Assembly (NCBI RefSeq): GCF_003597395.2
Contig: NC_133770.1
Coordinates: forward strand, 95,787,184-95,851,183
DNA: 64,000 nucleotides
DNA from: Chelonoidis abingdonii
Lineage: Eukaryota > Chordata > Testudines > Testudinidae
Reading direction: 5' to 3'
Shown here: one piece after another, positions 59,441-64,000 of the stretch
Layout of the letters: each line of letters starts with the position of its first letter
Position numbering within the stretch: the first letter of the stretch is position 1
Translations under genes and position numbers: made by a program
Notes under the pieces: model-generated
What the model was told of the DNA's origin: nothing
The model's input: the letters and a program-made list of their open reading frames with translations, nothing else
The model's database searches: none

Positions 59441-60271
59441 TACAGTAACTCCTATAATGTAAATAAGCCCTCAGTCTCCGTGACTGTTACATCTGGGAAG
59501 GATGACTAGCTGCCAGCATGGAAGTTTTGCAAAACATTAGTATTTCTCAGAACAAATTTAACCTCCATGAGTTGTTACCCACTCGAGAATGGACATTTTG
59601 GAGGGTCTTCAAAAGTACTACGTCAGCTCAGCTGAAGTCACTTTGAAAATGATTTCAAGGACATCATTAAGCATGTTATTGAAACAAACAACCCTCAAAA
59701 TCTATTTAGAAGACCTTCACTATTGCTGTGCAAAGAAAGACACAGACTAGGATGTTAGGATCCCATCTACATAGATATAACCAACACATTTGACAAGGAT
59801 CATTAAAGGCAGTTACAAGACAGGACCGTTGGTTGTGTGAATGGGGCTAGATGTCATAACTGTGCTTTAGTAAGAGTGGAGGTCTAGGCTAATAGTCCAT
59901 CTACACCGCAAAACTACTATGTTGGGGGATCACGTGGTAACTTGATAATGTCCTGACCATGTTTTTTTATAACAGTTTGGTCTTGCTTGTGTGGATAGGA
60001 CCAAAAACAGTTACAGAAATTTGCTGCAGTCTCATAAAGGTCAAGTTTTGCCATTGACTACACTGGGGTCAAGATTTCACCCACGGCTGTAAGAGTTCTA
60101 TAACATGGTTGCAATATAGTTTGGTCCTTTCTACACAGGCTAGCCAAATGATGTAACCTAGCTATGATATAATAGTACTTAAACTCAGTTTTGCCTCTGT
60201 AGATGGGAACTTACTCATGTCCTTGACTACATTTGTCTACACCAATGTTAATGCTATACCAGCAGTAGTGT

Positions 60272-60494
60272 CAGGGCCGGCTCCAGGCACCAGCTTAGCA
60301 AGTAGGTTCTTGGGGCGGCCGCTCCGGAGAGGGGTGGCACGTCCAGGTATTCGGCGGCAATTCAGTGGAGGGTCCCTCATTCCCACTAGGAGCGAAGGAC
60401 CTCCCGCTGAATTGCCGCAGATCTCGATCGTGACTTCTTTTTTTATTATTTTTTTGGGCTACTTGGGGTGGCAAAACAACTGGAGCTGGCCCGG
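60272..60494. mobile_element. hAT-type MITE, 223 bp, CAGGGCCGGCTCCAG ends
   Basis: CAGGGCCGGCTCCAG at the left and CTGGAGCTGGCCCGG at the right form the inverted repeat. The flanks AGTAGTGT and AGTAGTGC are a 7-of-8 target duplication. The interior 'GGCGGCAATTCAGTGGAGGG' mirrors 'CCTCCCGCTGAATTGCCGC'. It inserted next to 'TTTGTCTACACCAATG' and 'GTGGACAAGGCTTA', apparently inside an older MITE. Confidence 0.85.
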
Positions 60495-61557
60495 AGTAGT
60501 GCAACAGCAAAACATTTCCTGAAAAATGAATGTGGACAAGGCTTAATAGGCCAAAAGTCAAAATTTCTAGGCAGTGGTGCCTATGGTATGTAAAGCAACC
60601 CCCTGGAAGTCTGTGCATCCAGAAACCTGTATTCTTTCTGCCATCTGACGAGAGAAGAACTGGTACAGGCAGATAAGATCTTGATTAGAAAATAAAGAAA
60701 TATTCTTAGCAAAAATATTGGTAATTGTCTCATGTGGCATCTGTCCAAATGTAATGTTGGCTATTGGCATTACGTGCCACATGGATGAAAATATTGCTGC
60801 ACTGAATAACATGTAGTCCTCAAAAATCTCCTAGTTCTTGTTGCCATAGTGCTCATATGTGCTCTTACAGAATGCACGGGTCTTGCTGAACAATGCATTA
60901 AAATGACACCCAGATGATGCATGCTGATTGGTTACCAGGGTGTTCTTTTAATGATTTATAATTCATCAGTGGATGGACAGTAGAGAGCATTGCTCATTAA
61001 AGAACGGTAAAGCTGGCTGCCACATGTCTGTTCTTATTAAAATATGATCCATGTAGGAATAAAAAATAAAACTCTTTTGAGAAATATGAAGAGGGGAATT
61101 AGCCAGAACACTGCTGTTCCGGTAAAGTAAGGGTTGTATTAGAAGCTCTCCAGTTTAGAAGAGGCGGAAGCAGAGGAGGAGAACAGGAAGCTTGTAAAAT
61201 GCACTCTGTCAAAGCTGGAGTATTTCAAAAGGCCCTCAAGAAGTCTAAACTATCCGTCTAGTCTTGTGGAAAGGACAGCCAGGATAGGTAGGCTGCACTG
61301 TCTGAACTGCAGTCCTTAAAAGCAGAGACTGCTTGACAGAACTGTCAGCTTTAAAAGAAAAAAGAAATGATCTAAATCCAAGATGGGAATTTGCATAGAA
61401 AACCCATCAACCCTTTGGTTAGGAACTCCTACAAAGGGTTCCGCTGACTGCTATGGAAAAACTAGCCACTGTACACTGCCTAAGTATTCCTTCTGGCAGA
61501 GGAGAATACTTCATACCCTGTATCTTTAAACTTTCCAAACAATTAACACACAAACTT

Positions 61558-63072
61558 AGGCCCTGTCTACCCTGGCAAGTTTCTGCACAGTAAAACAGCT
61601 TTCTGTGGTGTCACTCCCGAGGTGGACACACTGCCAAGCCCCTTAGTGTGCAGAAACGGCGTAGTTGCAGCGCTGTAAAAAAAATCCACCCGACGAGAGG
61701 CGTACAGCTTTCTCCACCAGGGGTACAGCACTGTGGTGTCAATGTAGACACCATGGTCAAATAGCACTGTGATTGGCATCTGGGAGGTGTCGCACAACGC
61801 CTGTTCTTGCCTCTCTGGTCATCGGTTTGAACTCTATGGCCCTGCCCTGAGGCGACCAATCATCATCCCCACCCCGTAAATTCCTTTGGAATTTTGAAAG
61901 TCTCCTCCCTGTTTGCTCAGTGATGCGTTCAGTGGTCTCAGTACATCTTTCCAAGTGGGCATGCCTACTTCACACACCAGGTGAGCTACTAGACCTCATC
62001 GGCATATGGGGAAAGGAGGCTGTCCAGTCCCAGCTGCGCTCTAGCCGTAGGAATTATAGTACCTACAGACAGATTTCACGATGCAAGACAGAAAGGGGCC
62101 ATGACCGGGACACACTGCAGTGCAAGGTCAAAGTGAAGGAGCTATAGAACACCTACCACAAGGTGCAAGAGGCAAACTGCCGCTCCGGTAGTGCACCCAC
62201 CAGCTGCCGGTTCTACAAAGAGCTGGACGCAATACTTAGTGGCGACCCCCACCTCCACTGCTAAGACCACTGCAGATACTCTCGTATGCCAGTCAAGAGT
62301 GGACCAAGCCAGAAGGAGGAAATCTTGGATGAGGATGTGAAGGGGGACCCAGAGGCAGAGGATGACTACCCGGGAGGAGGCTAGCCAGCCACAGCTGTCG
62401 GAGCTTGGCGAAGCGCAAACAGGAAAGGAGGCTCCTAGTAAGTGGATTTGATTTTGTGACTCACTGAAGCAAGTTGTTGGGGGCAGAAGGGTTGCAGAAA
62501 GCAGCCTTGTCTCTGTATGATGCATGTACCACCACATGCCTAGTTTGAGCGGCGGAACAGGCTGTTGATTGACTCCCTCACTTCACAGGAATCTGCTTCA
62601 GAGATCTCCAGGAAACTCTACTAGAGATACTGGGCCATCCACTGTTGCAGGTTCTTTGGCAGAGCTGTTTTGTTTCTTGCCCCATTAATGGTAACTTTTC
62701 CATGCCACTATGCCACCATGGTTGGAGGTGGGAAGAGGGGAAACCATTGTTGCACACAGGCGAGCCACATAGAGCCAGGGCGGAATCCGCAGTCTTGGAG
62801 AAGACCCTTCCTTGATTCCCTGCTTACCCTCAGCAGTGAGACTCCCCCTCCATCTTCTCACAACTCTTAGCAGTAGAAGAGGAAAAATTGCTCTGTGAAA
62901 TGGCTGCCCAGAGTGCACCGCTCCCAATACCATTGCAAGTGCTGCAAGTGTGAACACTCTATTGCGCAGGCAGCTGACAGTGTGAACACACAACAGCAGT
63001 TTCCCTTCAGCACTCTCTGAATGGCGCTGTAACTCCTGACGCTGTAACACTGCCAGTGTAGACATACCCTTA
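61558..63072 (+). mobile_element. PIF/Harbinger transposon remnant, 1.5 kb, both ends
   Basis: The left end 'GGCCCTGTCTACCCTGGCAAG' in outline and the right end 'CACTGCCAGTGTAGACATACC' are imperfect inverted repeats of the MITE type. Inside is a Myb/SANT-like gene remnant on the plus strand. The minus strand from about 62690 to 62870 keeps GC-rich sequence I recognise from the transposase-side arm of turtle Harbinger elements, but no catalytic motif. It is an internally deleted copy. Confidence 0.7.
61930..62264 (+). pseudogene. Myb/SANT-like DNA-binding protein remnant (second Harbinger copy)
   Basis: The frame reads GELLDLIGIWGKEAVQSQLR, then SSRRNYSTYRQISR and ERGHDRDTLQCKVKVKEL. A TAG follows where Arg is expected. 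The same frame then gives NTYHKVQEANCRSGS and SCRFYKELDAILSGDP before TAA. Acidic residues typical of the protein's next segment (EEILDEDV...GDPEAEDD) follow in a shifted frame near 62310. The motif order equals that of the copy at 4666. One nonsense codon disables it, so it is younger or less decayed than the first copy. Confidence 0.8.
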
Positions 63073-63204
63073 AGGAAGAGGAAGAGCTTCAGCCTGGGAA
63101 GGAGGTTGCAGAAATTCTGAATCCAGACACACACTCTCAAACATTAATGCACTCTGGGTGAAATCCTGACCCTACCGGCTTTGATAGCAAAACTCTCATT
63201 GATT

Positions 63205-63315
63205 AAGCTCTTCAGGGCAGGGACTCTTTTTGTTCTTTACAATGCCTAGCACAATGCGGTCCTGGTCCACGACTGGGACTCCTAGACATTAAAGTAATAC
63301 AAATAATAATAATGG
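63205..63315 (+). repeat. L2-like LINE tail
   Basis: 'AAGCTCTTCAGGGCAGGGAC', 'TGCCTAGCACAATGCGGTCC' and 'GACTGGGACTCCTAGACATT' with an AATAATAATAATGG end. This is the conserved tail of L2-type elements as remembered. Confidence 0.6.
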
Positions 63316-64000
63316 CAAAAATCCCATTGACTTCAATAGGGCCAGGATTTTATGCTTTGTCTTTTACGACATAACTTAAGAAACATATCATGAAATACAA
63401 GGTAGTGTACATATTTCAGCTTGCCATGCAGATACGTTAATCATATCATTCCCATTGGTGTAAACAAAATCAGAATGTCTAATCCCCCTAGAATAAGAAT
63501 GTGCACAGACCATTAAGAATTAATCTAGAGTATTTTACACCAATCAAACCAAGGAAATTCAGTGTTTAGGCTGCAACTTCATCCATACACAACCCCTCAT
63601 ACTCCAGAAAACACGTGGATGATTGGACATGCTATATAATCTGCATTATATGCAAACTAAGTCCAACAAACCACGTAAGACCAATCAGCATTCTACTTCA
63701 ACTAAGCAATGAAATTCAATTGAAGGCTGCATGGGCAAATGGTTACGATTTTTATAATAATACTTAGCAATTAGAACTTATATATGCAAAGCCCTGTACA
63801 AACATAATCCACAAAAGAGCTCTGTGAATGATCAGTGATAGTCATTTAAAGATAATAAACCTGTGAGAAGAGAATGACAGACAGCTGCAGCGGCACAGGA
63901 GCCAGCGAACAGAGCTGCTAACAGGGGAGTTTCAGTGGGAGTTCTGTTGGAGGAGCAGGTTTTTGTAGTTTGTGGATTGTATTGTGGAGTTTGTGTGTGA

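Larger units (their letters stand above)
57700..64000 (-). other. ELMO1: ELMO1 intron upstream of the residue-82 exon (partial)
   Basis: This is intronic sequence between the first exon seen here and the exon encoding residues up to 81, which is not in the window. I looked for a minus-strand exon ending LRLTTSP and found none. It holds an L2-like LINE tail, a 'GTTAGTCTGTATC' repeat, MITEs, a 223-bp hAT element and a 1.5-kb Harbinger remnant. The stretches 57900-59000, 60510-61550 and 63320-64000 show nothing I recognise. Confidence 0.85.

Noticed and set aside
62142..62537. 131-aa minus-strand frame
   Set aside because: Antisense shadow of the Myb-like pseudogene.
57700..64000. Exon for ELMO1 residues up to 81 (ending LRLTTSP)
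   Set aside because: No minus-strand match with a donor site was found, so it is outside the window.

Overview
The window is vertebrate nuclear DNA. It lies inside one gene, ELMO1 (engulfment and cell motility protein 1), on the minus strand. Eight consecutive coding exons are recognisable, each bounded by GT...AG. In transcription order, from high to low coordinate, they are 170, 36, 100, 152, 79, 51, 123 and 132 nt. They join in frame to 843 nt (281 codons), matching human residues about 82 to 362 as I remember that protein. Both gene ends lie outside: the exons for residues 1-81 must be beyond base 64000, and those from about residue 363 on must be to the left of base 1. ELMO1 works with DOCK-family proteins to activate Rac in phagocytosis and cell migration. 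The exons here cover the end of the N-terminal Ras-binding region, the armadillo-like inhibitory domain and the start of the ELMO domain.

The repeats point to a turtle, probably a hidden-necked (cryptodiran) one. There is a tRNA-derived SINE with a CR1-type tail ending in ATTCTATGA units, CR1-like LINE tails, dense PIF/Harbinger-like MITEs with 'GTCTACACT' ends, and several hAT-type elements. This species call rests on memory of repeat families, not on a search.

Layout. 1-17543: long intron with Harbinger and hAT remnants, the SINE, a MIR-like SINE, CR1 tails and a 506-bp palindrome around a MITE. 17544-21118: three exons with short introns and an L2-like LINE tail. 21119-26037: a repeat-poor intron, then two exons 641 bp apart. 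26038-32470: intron with a 948-bp hAT element that has perfect target duplications. 32471-32570: one exon. 32571-44864: a 12.3-kb intron with a fold-back repeat, a 1.1-kb palindromic hAT element, a three-deep transposon nest and a hAT element carrying a transposase remnant. 44865-44900: a 36-nt micro-exon. 44901-57529: a 12.6-kb intron rich in MITEs. 57530-57699: the most upstream exon present. 57700-64000: intron with a second Harbinger copy carrying a Myb-like pseudogene.

I found no bacterial-type system, CRISPR array, rRNA or functional tRNA gene, and no convincing new biological system. The most unusual features are structural: a MITE centred in an extended palindrome, two independent fold-backs of abundant repeats, and a datable nest of DNA transposons. 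Most of the long reading frames are by-products of GC-rich or palindromic transposons.
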